Of a stretch of 64,000 nt of DNA, positions 17,201 to 25,841 are shown one piece after another. The position numbers were made by a program, and so were the translations under genes. Below the pieces are notes generated by a model, which saw only the letters and a program-made list of their open reading frames with translations, had not been told where the DNA came from and searched no databases. How positions within the stretch are numbered: position 1 is the first letter of the stretch; each line of letters opens with the position of its first letter. Where the stretch lies: assembly GCA_002337605.1 (NCBI GenBank), contig DDGL01000014.1, positions 798,040-862,039 of the forward strand, written 5' to 3'. The DNA comes from Flavobacteriaceae bacterium UBA1903 (GTDB lineage: Bacteria > Bacteroidota > Bacteroidia > Flavobacteriales > Flavobacteriaceae).

Positions 17201-17650
17201 ATGTACAAACTAATCATTCTTTTTTTTATTACAGTAGCTTCTTGTGGAGCCCCAAAAAATACTTCTGAAACTTCTTCAACCAACGAAACTGAAGTTACCA
17301 CACAAGTTCAAGAAGAAACCACTACACTTGCCTTGGGCGAAACAAAACAAGTAGGCGACATACAAATTAAGTTTAAAGAAGTTTTGGAAGACTCCCGTTG
17401 TCCAACTGGGGTGCAATGTATGTGGCAAGGACGCGCTAAGATTCTGGTTGAAACAAGCAAAGACGGAGTGATGGCTGACAGTAATGAAATTATCTTCGGA
17501 AAACTTAAAAATGGCGAGACTGAGAACCATTCCTTTTACAAAAGTGGCAATACAACCATCACCGCTACGGCTATAAACCCCTATCCTACGAAAGATTCTG
17601 GAACTAACACCTTAGCTTATGAGCTGGTGTTAGAGATTTCAGTTAAATAG
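17201..17650 (+). CDS. Small lipoprotein of unknown function
   Basis: A 149-residue predicted lipoprotein (lipobox VASC, Cys15) with a Thr/Glu-rich linker and a compact C-terminal domain from about residue 48. A pair of cysteines in EDSRCPTGVQCMWQGRAKI suggests a small disulfide-bonded loop; this pattern recurs in short Bacteroidota lipoproteins without an assigned role. It stands alone, with no terminator that I can see. No function is claimed. Confidence 0.65.
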   Translation: MYKLIILFFITVASCGAPKNTSETSSTNETEVTTQVQEETTTLALGETKQVGDIQIKFKEVLEDSRCPTGVQCMWQGRAKILVETSKDGVMADSNEIIFGKLKNGETENHSFYKSGNTTITATAINPYPTKDSGTNTLAYELVLEISVK

Positions 17651-17724
17651 CGCGTTAAAAGAAGGTTTATTGAGATAGGTTTTTTATTTGCTAATGCGTA
17701 TTTTGTTCAGCAAAACGAATTTTG

Positions 17725-20208
17725 ATGAAAAAAGTCTTCGCACTCATATTATTTTCTGCACTCATTACTTCTTGCGGAATTTTTACTAAAAAGAAAAAAG
17801 AAACTGACACCACTGAAGCTGCAGCTAAGGGTAAGGATAAAAAAGAGGGTATAAAACCCTACGATAAAGTGATTACCAAGGAGGCCGTAAGTGATAGCGG
17901 ACTCTTTGTTGTCCACAGGATTGAAGACAAATTTTTCTATGAAATCCCCACAGACCTTTACAAAAAAGACATGCTTTGGGTAAGCCGTATTGCGCAAATC
18001 CCAACGGGTCTGGGAGGGGGGTATGTAAATGCTGGTTCCAAAACCAACGAGCAAGTGGTACACTGGGAACGCTTTCAGGATAAATTGCTGTTAAAGGTGA
18101 AAAGCTATACCAACATTGCAGATAGCACTAAGGCCATTAGTAAATCGGTTTCGGTGAACAATTATGAGCCTACATTGTATGCGTTCGATATTGAAGCGTT
18201 AAGTAAAGACAGCACAGCGGCAGTGATAGATGTAACCAAGTTTTTTACAAGTGATGTCAAGGCTATTAGCGGATTGGGATCCAGACTTCGTGAACAATAC
18301 AAAGTAAAATCATTAGACGGAAATCGAAGCTTCCTAAACAGCATAAAAAGTTTCCCGCTAAACATAGAGGTAAAACAAGACATGACGTACGAGGCATCTG
18401 AACCTCCTTCAAATTCGTCTACAGAGAGCATCAGTTTACAAATGAATCAATCTATGATCTTGCTGCCTGAAGAACCAATGCAACCCAGACTGTTCGACCC
18501 TCGGGTTGGATTTTTTACGGTAAGTCAATACGATTTTGGAAGTGACGAATTAAAAGCAGACGAAAAAACATACATCCGCCGCTGGAGACTGGAGCCTAAA
18601 GATCCAGAGGCTTATGCGCGTGGGGAATTGGTGGAGCCCGTAAAACCTATTGTGTACTATCTGGATCCTGGTACGCCGGAGAACCTTCAGAACTATATAA
18701 AACAAGGAATCGAAGACTGGCAAAAACCGTTTGAAACGGCAGGATTTAAAAATGCCATCATCGCTAAAGACGCACCAACCCCTGAAGAAGATCCAGAGTT
18801 CAGTCCGGAAGATATTCGGTATTCGGTAGTCCGGTATGTGGCAAGCACAACTAGAAATGCTGTAGGGCCTAGTGTTTCGGACCCAAGAAGCGGTGAAATT
18901 ATTGAAAGCGATATTATCTGGTACCATAACCACCTGCGTAGTTATAGAAACCGGTATATGCTGGAGACAGGGGCTGCAAATCCTTCCGCACGAACATTAC
19001 AAACACCTGAGGAAGAAATTGGTGAAATGATGCGTATGGTAATTGCCCATGAAGTAGGGCACGCCTTAGGGTTTCCGCATAATATGGCAGCTAGTTATGC
19101 CTATGATGTCGAAGATTATCGGGATGGAGATTTCACCCAGAAAAATGGTATTGCTGCGAGTTTAATGGATTATGCCCGGTACAACTACATTGCACAACCC
19201 GGAGATAAAAATATAAGATTTATCCGCCAGATGGGACCGTACGATCACTACGCTACCAACTGGGGCTATCGTGTACTTCCAGATGCAAATTTTGCTGAAG
19301 CTGAAAAAGCAACCCTGGATAAGTGGATTGAAGAAAAAGGAGACGATCCCATCTATAGATTTGGGAGACAATCCAGTCGTTTCGACCCACAATCACAAAC
19401 GGAAAGCATTGGAGACAACCCAATGAAAGCGAGTGATTATGGTATTTCAAACTTAAAATATGTAGCTTCCAACCTTCCAAAATGGACGAGCGACCGTACC
19501 AACAATTATAACGATTTGGAAGAATTGTATGGAGAGCTATTGGGTGTTTGGAGCCGATACGTGGGCCATGTAGTGACAAATATAGGGGGTGTATTTGAAA
19601 CCATAAAAACTCCAAAACAAGAGGGGAATATCTATACACACCTTACTAAAACGGAGCAAGAGCAATCTATGCAATGGCTGCATGATAATGCGTTTGAAAC
19701 ACCTGAATGGTTGTTAGATCCTTCCATTCTTCAAAACATAGATCACGCAGGATATTTTGAACGTATGCGCAGTTTACAAACAAGACACTTAAACAACTTG
19801 TTAAGTTTTGACAGATTAGGACGCTTAATTGATGCTGAAACTACCAATACTGAATATTATTCGGCATTAGATATGTTGAATGAGCTGCGTACAGGATTGT
19901 GGAGCGAAGCCAGTACTGGAAGTAATGTAGATATTTACCGAAGAAACCTACAACGTTCTTACCTGGATAGAATGGAATACTTAATGACAGATGAAGGCCC
20001 AAAATCTCGACGAGGAAACATAGGTTATGAAAGCACCTTAACTTTTGATGTAAGTACTAGTGATATACGCCCATTGGTGAGAGGAGAATTGGTTGCATTG
20101 CAACGCCAGTTAAATTCTGCAAAACGTCGTAGTGTAAATACCGTAACAAAGTATCATTACGAAGATGCCATTGCACGGATAGAGCAGATTTTAAATCCTG
20201 AAAAGTAA
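17725..20208 (+). CDS. Zinc-dependent metalloprotease, metzincin type (DUF5117/DUF5118)
   Basis: An 827-residue lipoprotein peptidase. I start it at the ATG at 17725; a TTG one codon upstream is not needed. The lipobox is LITSC (Cys17). Residues 50-300 correspond to the DUF5118 and DUF5117 regions. The catalytic site is HEVGHALGFPH with His442, Glu443, His446 and His452, the HExxHxxGxxH metzincin signature, followed by a Met-turn candidate SLMDYAR about 35 residues later. It probably degrades or processes proteins at the cell envelope. The following small membrane gene begins at or near its end. Confidence 0.9.
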   Translation: MKKVFALILFSALITSCGIFTKKKKETDTTEAAAKGKDKKEGIKPYDKVITKEAVSDSGLFVVHRIEDKFFYEIPTDLYKKDMLWVSRIAQIPTGLGGGYVNAGSKTNEQVVHWERFQDKLLLKVKSYTNIADSTKAISKSVSVNNYEPTLYAFDIEALSKDSTAAVIDVTKFFTSDVKAISGLGSRLREQYKVKSLDGNRSFLNSIKSFPLNIEVKQDMTYEASEPPSNSSTESISLQMNQSMILLPEEPMQPRLFDPRVGFFTVSQYDFGSDELKADEKTYIRRWRLEPKDPEAYARGELVEPVKPIVYYLDPGTPENLQNYIKQGIEDWQKPFETAGFKNAIIAKDAPTPEEDPEFSPEDIRYSVVRYVASTTRNAVGPSVSDPRSGEIIESDIIWYHNHLRSYRNRYMLETGAANPSARTLQTPEEEIGEMMRMVIAHEVGHALGFPHNMAASYAYDVEDYRDGDFTQKNGIAASLMDYARYNYIAQPGDKNIRFIRQMGPYDHYATNWGYRVLPDANFAEAEKATLDKWIEEKGDDPIYRFGRQSSRFDPQSQTESIGDNPMKASDYGISNLKYVASNLPKWTSDRTNNYNDLEELYGELLGVWSRYVGHVVTNIGGVFETIKTPKQEGNIYTHLTKTEQEQSMQWLHDNAFETPEWLLDPSILQNIDHAGYFERMRSLQTRHLNNLLSFDRLGRLIDAETTNTEYYSALDMLNELRTGLWSEASTGSNVDIYRRNLQRSYLDRMEYLMTDEGPKSRRGNIGYESTLTFDVSTSDIRPLVRGELVALQRQLNSAKRRSVNTVTKYHYEDAIARIEQILNPEK

Positions 20209-20254
20209 ACGCGATATCTCTATTTTTCGTCCAAAAATACTACTTCTTTTAAGC

Positions 20255-20494
20255 GTGATCGCGCTATGTTATTTTATAGGGTTACAGTTGTTATGGGTCT
20301 ATAAAATAGAGAAGACCTGGATAGGAGTTTTTGGAGAGTTATTGACAATTCCTTTTATAATCCTGGTTCCTGTATTGCTCTATTTGAGCATCAATAACTG
20401 GAAAAAGAATACATGGAAGGCAGAAATTTTTACACTGCTAACTATTGGTATTTCAGTAAGCACACTCGCACTTATTGTATATTGGAGTATCTAA
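20255..20494 (+). CDS. Small membrane protein, uncertain start
   Basis: From GTG at 20255 the frame gives 79 residues with three hydrophobic segments (LCYFIGLQLLWVY, LLTIPFIILVPVLLYLSI, IFTLLTIGISVSTLALIVYWSI). However, the frame stays open upstream and the extra residues KSKRDISIFRPKILLLLSV look like a natural basic N terminus plus the start of the first helix. No ATG exists there; a CTG at 20198, overlapping the protease stop, would give 98 residues. Initiation by coupling to the upstream gene is plausible. No family recognised. Confidence 0.55.
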   Translation: MIALCYFIGLQLLWVYKIEKTWIGVFGELLTIPFIILVPVLLYLSINNWKKNTWKAEIFTLLTIGISVSTLALIVYWSI

Positions 20495-20569
20495 TTAGTG
20501 GAGCCTACGGAATTTCTGGCTAAATTTTTTATCACTCTTACTACCTAAGAAAAACTACTTCAAAATATT

Positions 20570-20602
20570 TAAAAAAAAGCCGACGTTATTAAGTCGGCTT
20601 TT
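20570..20602. terminator. Bidirectional terminator
   Basis: GCCGAC (20579-20584) and GTCGGC (20593-20598) pair with an 8-base loop, extended by A/T pairs on both sides. A run of nine A precedes it and TTTT follows. It serves the minus-strand gene ending at 20615 and could also stop plus-strand transcripts from 20494. Confidence 0.8.
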
Positions 20603-20614
20603 AGGTTTCATTTT

Positions 20615-22261
20615 TTAATTAGTATCTATACTTAATAGCCCTAAGCGCTTTCCTTCTTTATTGCTGGCATAAATTATATATTGTTTTTGACCCACTCTAT
20701 AGTTTACGTAAGGACGTACCACTAATTGTTTTTTCTCAAATTCTTCTGGGTCTTGACGGGTCATTTTTCCATTAGCATCATCAAAACTAAAGAGCACAGG
20801 AATCATTTTTTTTACATTTCGCACTTTTTTTACATCATCAATATCTGTGATACCTATGTTTTTAGGGTCATCATTAACCAAGAGGCTTAGTTTACCATTA
20901 TCATACATTGGGATAGAACTTAAATACTCTGGTCCCTCTCCTAAAATAGCAATGGGAAAAAAGGCTCCAGCTCCCACAGCAAAATTACCGTTACCGCCAA
21001 AAGCAATAAGCCCAATGGAAAACTGGGTGACAGTTACTTGCTGCTCTTTTGGGACTACATTACTCCAGTCCAGATTTCCTTCAGCATCTAAAGCGGTTAC
21101 AATAATTTCGTTTGTGATATAGGTAATAGGGGTAAAAGCCAACGGGCCAATCCCTGAAGACCTTCCTACGAGAGTGAGGTAATATTCAGAAAGTACAATG
21201 ACACCTCCATTATCTCTTTCAATAAAATGAGTGTTCCGGTAGTTTGGTGAAAGATCTTTTCCTTTTTTTGCTCTTCGCTCTCCAATAAGTTTCTTCTTGG
21301 TTTCAAAAGTAAATTCGTTAAAAACTTCCTTGGAGACACTATTGTTGTTGGTGTTTACCGTTACATTAAAAATTCCCTCAATACGCCAATCCGACCTTCC
21401 GCTTTTGCGTAAATCTGAATAAAACCCAATTAATTGCAATTTGCCATCGTTTGTGTACATAGCATCGCAGTTAACTACTTTTTTTCCTTTAAAATCAACA
21501 CTCAGCACTTCTCTTTGGTGGTTATTGGCAGCATAATAGGCGTGTAGTTCTAGATTGGTAAATGTGGTTTTTTTCTTTTTATCTCTATAGCTATCACTTA
21601 CTACTATAAAAATATCGCCATTTCTATTCACAGTAATATCATCCAAGCTAAAATGCAGGTCCTTTCTGTCTTCAAATTGCAAAGTCACTTTATCATCCTT
21701 TACACTTTTTAGATCTCCATCCAGAAGCGTAAACTCATAGGTCATTTTTTCATCTTTAGTATAGAAATTTATATAGGTAACCATATAATGCTCTTCATTA
21801 TAGGACGGTTTAAAAATGAAGCCTCCGGGCTGGTTTTTCTTTTCAACCTTTGCTGTTAGAACTGTTTTAGGAGCACCTAACGAAAGGTTTGAAGCCACAG
21901 GATAGGCTACAAATTTTTGTTGTTTGTTCGATTTATCATAGTAAGAAGCAAAAACATATATGGAGCCATTCACCACTGCAAAGTCCTCAAGGGTTACTTT
22001 GTTCTTCCCGATTTTCTCAAGTTCAATTTCTTTATCTGTAATAAAATCCTGATTATCGACACGGAATGTCTGGATAAAATAGTTTTTCTTTTTTTTAGCA
22101 AGTGCGTAGGTTACATTATCACTTTCGCCAGCAATATGTACAATTTCACCATCTTCGGCGGTAATTTCAGAACCAAAGTTCATAGAAACATCGCCCACAT
22201 TAAACTGGGCAAAAAGGGTAAGTTGAAAACAACAAATAAGGAGTGTAGTTAAAAATTTCAT
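20615..22261 (-). CDS. Secreted protein of unknown function
   Basis: A 548-residue protein with a cleavable signal peptide (residues 1-18, ending LFAQ). I start at the ATG at 22259-22261, not the TTG two codons upstream. The body is beta-rich with regularly spaced turns such as NGSIYVFASYYDKSNKQQK, NGDIFIVVSDSYRDKKKKT and DGKLQLIGFYSD, which suggests a beta-propeller. There is no membrane segment, sorting domain or catalytic motif. It has its own terminator at 20570-20602. I do not recognise a family. Confidence 0.6.
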   Translation of the reverse strand: MKFLTTLLICCFQLTLFAQFNVGDVSMNFGSEITAEDGEIVHIAGESDNVTYALAKKKKNYFIQTFRVDNQDFITDKEIELEKIGKNKVTLEDFAVVNGSIYVFASYYDKSNKQQKFVAYPVASNLSLGAPKTVLTAKVEKKNQPGGFIFKPSYNEEHYMVTYINFYTKDEKMTYEFTLLDGDLKSVKDDKVTLQFEDRKDLHFSLDDITVNRNGDIFIVVSDSYRDKKKKTTFTNLELHAYYAANNHQREVLSVDFKGKKVVNCDAMYTNDGKLQLIGFYSDLRKSGRSDWRIEGIFNVTVNTNNNSVSKEVFNEFTFETKKKLIGERRAKKGKDLSPNYRNTHFIERDNGGVIVLSEYYLTLVGRSSGIGPLAFTPITYITNEIIVTALDAEGNLDWSNVVPKEQQVTVTQFSIGLIAFGGNGNFAVGAGAFFPIAILGEGPEYLSSIPMYDNGKLSLLVNDDPKNIGITDIDDVKKVRNVKKMIPVLFSFDDANGKMTRQDPEEFEKKQLVVRPYVNYRVGQKQYIIYASNKEGKRLGLLSIDTN

Positions 22262-22391
22262 GATCAAATATTAAGGTTTTTACGTGCGGCAATATAACCA
22301 CTTTCACCTCGATCAATGAAATAAGAAATAGGGTAATTAGAAATAAAAACAGAAGGAATGCTATAAGGGTCAGTAAATCAGAAATGTAGGG

Positions 22392-22550
22392 TTAATTACA
22401 CCCACAGTCCTTTTTACCGCATTTGGTCTTGTTCCCGTCCAGCGTATTCGAAGAAGCATTTCGGGATTCAAAAACGGGTGTCCATACAAATTTTTTGAGC
22501 ACGTAGCCCAATGCAATAGCGAATGTTATAAGTACTAAAATGGTTTGCAT
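22392..22550 (-). CDS. FeoB-associated Cys-rich membrane protein
   Basis: A 52-residue protein read directly from the sequence: ATG at 22548-22550, stop TAA at 22392-22394. One N-terminal membrane helix (QTILVLITFAIALGYVLKKF) is followed by a short linker and a C-terminal Cys cluster, KTKCGKKDCGCN. This is the pattern of the small Cys-rich proteins that follow feoB in many bacteria and may handle Fe2+ at the FeoB pore, although their function is not proven. It begins 9 bases after the feoB stop and is surely in the same operon. Confidence 0.85.
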   Translation of the reverse strand: MQTILVLITFAIALGYVLKKFVWTPVFESRNASSNTLDGNKTKCGKKDCGCN

Positions 22551-22559
22551 ACTACAAAA

Positions 22560-24659
22560 TTACTTTAAAAATTGATAAGCGCCCAATGCCACAACATACG
22601 CAATCGCGCTCATTGCGATTAACTGCCACATGGGCCATTTCCAGCTATTGGTTTCACGTTTTACTACGGCCAGAGTACTCATACATTGCATCGCAAATGC
22701 ATAAAAAAGAAGTAGTGAAACCCCACTGGCAAAATTAAATCTTGGGGTGCCCAGAACTGGATTTACCTCGGCAGCCATTCTGTTTTTTATGGTTTCTTCT
22801 TCTTCGCTTCCTACGCTGTAAATGGTAGCTAGTGTCCCTACAAATACTTCCCGGGCGGCAAAGGAGCTCACTATGGCAATCCCTATTTTCCAGTCGTAGC
22901 CCAAGGGTTGTACAGCAGGCTCAATGGCTTTTCCCATAATACCAATGTAGCTCTTCTCCAGTTTAAAGGCTGCGATTTTGGTTTCAAGCTCTTCTTCTGA
23001 AAGCGAATTTGAACTTTCCTCCTGCATAACAATTGCTGAAGCATTGTTAAAATCTCCAGGGCCGTAACTTGCCAACACCCATAAAATAATAGAAATAGCT
23101 AAAATAATTTTACCAGCTCCCAACACGAATGATTTGGTTTTCTCGATCACTGTTATCGCTACATTTTTAAACATGGGAACTTTGTAGTTGGGCATTTCAA
23201 CCACAAAGAACGTTTTGCTTCTGATATTCAAAAATTTATTGAGTAACCAGGCCGAAAAGATAGCTGCTCCAAAACCTAACAGGTATAAAAACATTAAGGT
23301 AAGTCCTTGTAAGCTGAAAATCCCTAACACACGTTGCTCTGGAATAACGAGTGCGATGATGATAAGATACACAGGCAATCTGGCCGAACAGGTTGTAAAG
23401 GGAGTTACCAGAATGGTAATAAGACGTTCTTTCCAGCTTTCAATATTTCTGGTGGCCATGATGGCTGGGATGGCACAGGCAGTCCCTGAAACTAACGGTA
23501 CCACACTCTTGCCACTTAAACCAAAACGGCGCATAATCCGATCCATTAAAAATACCACGCGACTCATATAGCCGCTCTCTTCCAGAATTGCAATAAAGAG
23601 GAAAAGAAAAGCAATCTGCGGAATAAAAATAATGATGCCGCCCAATCCTGAGATAATTCCTTCAGCTAATAGATTGGTAAAATCGCCTGGCGGAAGTGTG
23701 TTCTTCACCCATTCACTTAGCGATGCAAAGGAGGAATCTATAAAGTCCATTGGATAGCTACTCCAATCGAAGATGACTTGAAAAATAAGCATTAAAATTC
23801 CGAAGAAAATAGCATATCCCCAGACTTTATGCGTGAGAATGCGATCTAACCTGCTTCGAAAGTCTTTTGCATTAGCTGTATCAATGGTAAGGGTTTCCTT
23901 TAATACGCCATTAATAAATTGATAGCGCGCAATCGTTTCTTTTTGCTGCAGGCGTTTCAGGTTGCTTTTACTCTCAGTCTGGAATGTCGCAATGGTATTT
24001 AACTCACCACGTTCCAGTTTTCCAAAGTTTACATCCTGCGTAATGACCAGCCAAAGCTTGTACAAATCCTGATTGGGAAACGCTTTTTTAAGTCGACCAA
24101 AGTATTCTGGCGCAATAACAGAAGCATTTACACAAGGTTTTGTAGATAAAGTGGTATGGTTTATAACCAATTCTTTAAGAGTGTCAAAGCCTTCATTTTT
24201 TCTGGAACTCACCAGTACAACCTTTGTTTCTAAGCGTTCTTCCAGGGCTGCTATGTCTACTGAAATTGCTTTCCTTTTCATCCTATCTGCCATGTTTATG
24301 GCCAGAATAGCTGGAATTCCCAGGTCCTTTATTTGAGTGAAGAGTAGTAAGTTTCGCTTCAGGTTTTCAACATCTGCCACTACAATAGCGACGTCCGGGA
24401 AATCTTTATCGTTTTTGTTAAGCAGTAATTCAATTACTACGTTTTCATCCAGAGAAGAGGCGTTCAAACTATAGGTTCCGGGAAGGTCAATAATATGTGC
24501 TTTTAACCCGCGATCCAGTTTACAGACTCCTTGCTTTTTTTCAACAGTTATGCCAGGGTAGTTTCCTACTTGCTGGTTTAAACCCGTTAGCCTGTTAAAA
24601 ACCGAAGTTTTTCCGGTATTCGGATTTCCAATAAGTGCTACATTAATTTGCCTAGCCAT
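22560..24659 (-). CDS. feoB: Ferrous iron transporter B
   Basis: A 699-residue inner-membrane Fe2+ transporter. The N-terminal G domain has G1 GNPNTGKTS (11-19), the switch region NYPGITVEKKQG, G3 DLPGT and G4 NMAD, followed by a GDI-like helical spacer up to about residue 270. The membrane domain contains the two Gate motifs, with conserved cysteines in SGTACAIPAIMATR and TPFTTCSARLPVY. It starts 3 bases after feoA and is followed by the Cys-rich partner. The operon promoter and a DtxR-type operator are at 24896-24948. Confidence 0.97.
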   Translation of the reverse strand: MARQINVALIGNPNTGKTSVFNRLTGLNQQVGNYPGITVEKKQGVCKLDRGLKAHIIDLPGTYSLNASSLDENVVIELLLNKNDKDFPDVAIVVADVENLKRNLLLFTQIKDLGIPAILAINMADRMKRKAISVDIAALEERLETKVVLVSSRKNEGFDTLKELVINHTTLSTKPCVNASVIAPEYFGRLKKAFPNQDLYKLWLVITQDVNFGKLERGELNTIATFQTESKSNLKRLQQKETIARYQFINGVLKETLTIDTANAKDFRSRLDRILTHKVWGYAIFFGILMLIFQVIFDWSSYPMDFIDSSFASLSEWVKNTLPPGDFTNLLAEGIISGLGGIIIFIPQIAFLFLFIAILEESGYMSRVVFLMDRIMRRFGLSGKSVVPLVSGTACAIPAIMATRNIESWKERLITILVTPFTTCSARLPVYLIIIALVIPEQRVLGIFSLQGLTLMFLYLLGFGAAIFSAWLLNKFLNIRSKTFFVVEMPNYKVPMFKNVAITVIEKTKSFVLGAGKIILAISIILWVLASYGPGDFNNASAIVMQEESSNSLSEEELETKIAAFKLEKSYIGIMGKAIEPAVQPLGYDWKIGIAIVSSFAAREVFVGTLATIYSVGSEEEETIKNRMAAEVNPVLGTPRFNFASGVSLLLFYAFAMQCMSTLAVVKRETNSWKWPMWQLIAMSAIAYVVALGAYQFLK

Positions 24660-24662
24660 ACA

Positions 24663-24887
24663 TTACAAGAGTTCAATTTCAATAAGGGCGGCGGTCTCTT
24701 TTCGTATGGCAAGATGACTGCCATTTATATTTAAATATAGAGGGTCCCGAAAAGGTGCCTGTTGCACTACCATCACTTCATTGCCGGGCAAGCAACCCAT
24801 TTCTAAAAGCTTTAACGGCACGTTTTCCACCTCAAAAGATTTGATAATGGCGCGTTGACCCCGCTTTAAATGGGCAATTGTTAGCAT
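24663..24887 (-). CDS. feoA: FeoA, SH3-like partner of FeoB
   Basis: A 74-residue cytosolic protein with the FeoA fold (MLTIAHLKRGQRAIIKSF, then LKLLEMGCLPGNEVMVVQQAPFRDPLYLNINGSHLAIRKETAALIEIE), which matches the family length and its conserved LLEMGxxPG segment. It assists FeoB by an unproven mechanism. It is the first gene of feoA-feoB-Cys-rich protein, with a leader of about 25 bases that contains the operator. Confidence 0.93.
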   Translation of the reverse strand: MLTIAHLKRGQRAIIKSFEVENVPLKLLEMGCLPGNEVMVVQQAPFRDPLYLNINGSHLAIRKETAALIEIELL

Positions 24888-24895
24888 AAAGTTTA

Positions 24896-24912
24896 TTTAG
24901 ACTGATTTTAAA
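24896..24912. promoter_or_regulatory. DtxR-type operator of the feo operon
   Basis: TTTAGACTGATTTTAAA, an imperfect inverted repeat, lies just downstream of the -7 element of the feo promoter, where a bound repressor would block the transcription start. Nearly the same sequence in opposite orientation is at 36552-36567. The repressor could be the DtxR-family protein at 10637 or a second family member elsewhere. Confidence 0.65.
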
Positions 24913-24917
24913 CAAGG

Positions 24918-24948
24918 CAAAAGTAAGGGTTTTGGGATTGTCTTACAA
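24918..24948 (-). promoter_or_regulatory. feo operon promoter
   Basis: On the minus strand: -33 TTG at 24946-24948, a 20-base spacer and -7 TACTTTTG at 24918-24925, matching the Bacteroidota consensus. The -33 region lies inside a perfect palindrome TTACAAGGTTGTAA (24943-24956) that could be a second regulator site. Confidence 0.7.
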
Positions 24949-24991
24949 GGTTGTAAGGGTTAAAAGTGAGTTGAGGTGCTTAGACAGAAAT

Positions 24992-25663
24992 TTAATTACT
25001 ATTCTCATTTTTCAACACCTCAATATCATGCAATAATCTATCGATATCTTCTGTCTTAGTACCGTCATAAAATCCGCGAATGCGTTTCTTTTTGTCAACC
25101 AGCACAAAGTTTTCAGTATGTATGAGTTCGTAAGGGCTGTAGGGAGCATCTTTGGCAGCTAAATAGCTTTTTCTTGCCAGGTTGTAAATTTGCTTTTTAT
25201 CCCCTGTTACCAGATTCCATTGTGCATCATTCACACCTTTTTCCAATGCGTATTTTTTTAATTGAGCAATGGTGTCTACTTCAGGCATGACAGTATGGGA
25301 GAGTAATAAAACCTCGGCATCCTCTTTAAGTTCTTGCTGTAGTTGTACCATATGGTCCGTCATAACTGGACAAATGGTTTGGCAGGTTGTAAAAAAGAAA
25401 TCTGCTACATAGATTTTATCTTCGTAATAAGCTTCAGTAATTAGTTCGCCATTTTGATTTTTCAGGCTGAAAGGCGCAATCGTGTGGTATTTCTTTTTAT
25501 AATGAAGTGTACTATCTACCAATTCAGCATTTACTTCGGCAGGTTGAAATACAGGAAGTATCTCTTTCGGTTTTAAAATGGAATAAATTATGGAGATAAT
25601 GATAACGGAAAGTACCAAAAGCACCACCAGAAAGAACTTGTATTTTGAAAAGAATTGAAGCAT
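24992..25663 (-). CDS. SCO1/SenC-family protein
   Basis: A 223-residue membrane-anchored thioredoxin-fold protein. An N-terminal helix (about 9-30) anchors it, with the periplasmic domain after it. The copper-binding motif is complete: Cys94 and Cys98 in TTCQTICPV and His182 in ELIHTENFVLVD. SCO proteins deliver copper to, or reduce, the CuA site of cytochrome c oxidase. No oxidase gene lies nearby. It stands between the feo promoter and rseP and appears monocistronic. Confidence 0.9.
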   Translation of the reverse strand: MLQFFSKYKFFLVVLLVLSVIIISIIYSILKPKEILPVFQPAEVNAELVDSTLHYKKKYHTIAPFSLKNQNGELITEAYYEDKIYVADFFFTTCQTICPVMTDHMVQLQQELKEDAEVLLLSHTVMPEVDTIAQLKKYALEKGVNDAQWNLVTGDKKQIYNLARKSYLAAKDAPYSPYELIHTENFVLVDKKKRIRGFYDGTKTEDIDRLLHDIEVLKNENSN

Positions 25664-25787
25664 AAGCTACCGGAGAAATTTCAGCAAAATTACAACCCAG
25701 ACAGGGAATTTGAAAGGGTAATACCCAATAGTTTTTACCATCAAATAGTGTAGGGTTTATTTATTTTTAAATGAAGCGCCAAAAGGT

Positions 25788-25795
25788 TACTTTTG
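25788..25795 (+). promoter_or_regulatory. Promoter -7 element for rseP
   Basis: TACTTTTG matches TAnnTTTG, 46 bases before the rseP ATG. There is no clear TTG about 20 bases upstream. Confidence 0.5.
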
Positions 25796-25841
25796 TGGCT
25801 TCAAATTTGCGAGGAAACTTGCAATTATAAGACGAGAGATT

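Noticed and set aside
22392..22550. Spacer without gene downstream of feoB
   Set aside because: A 52-codon Cys-rich membrane protein is clearly encoded, so the spacer call was dropped.
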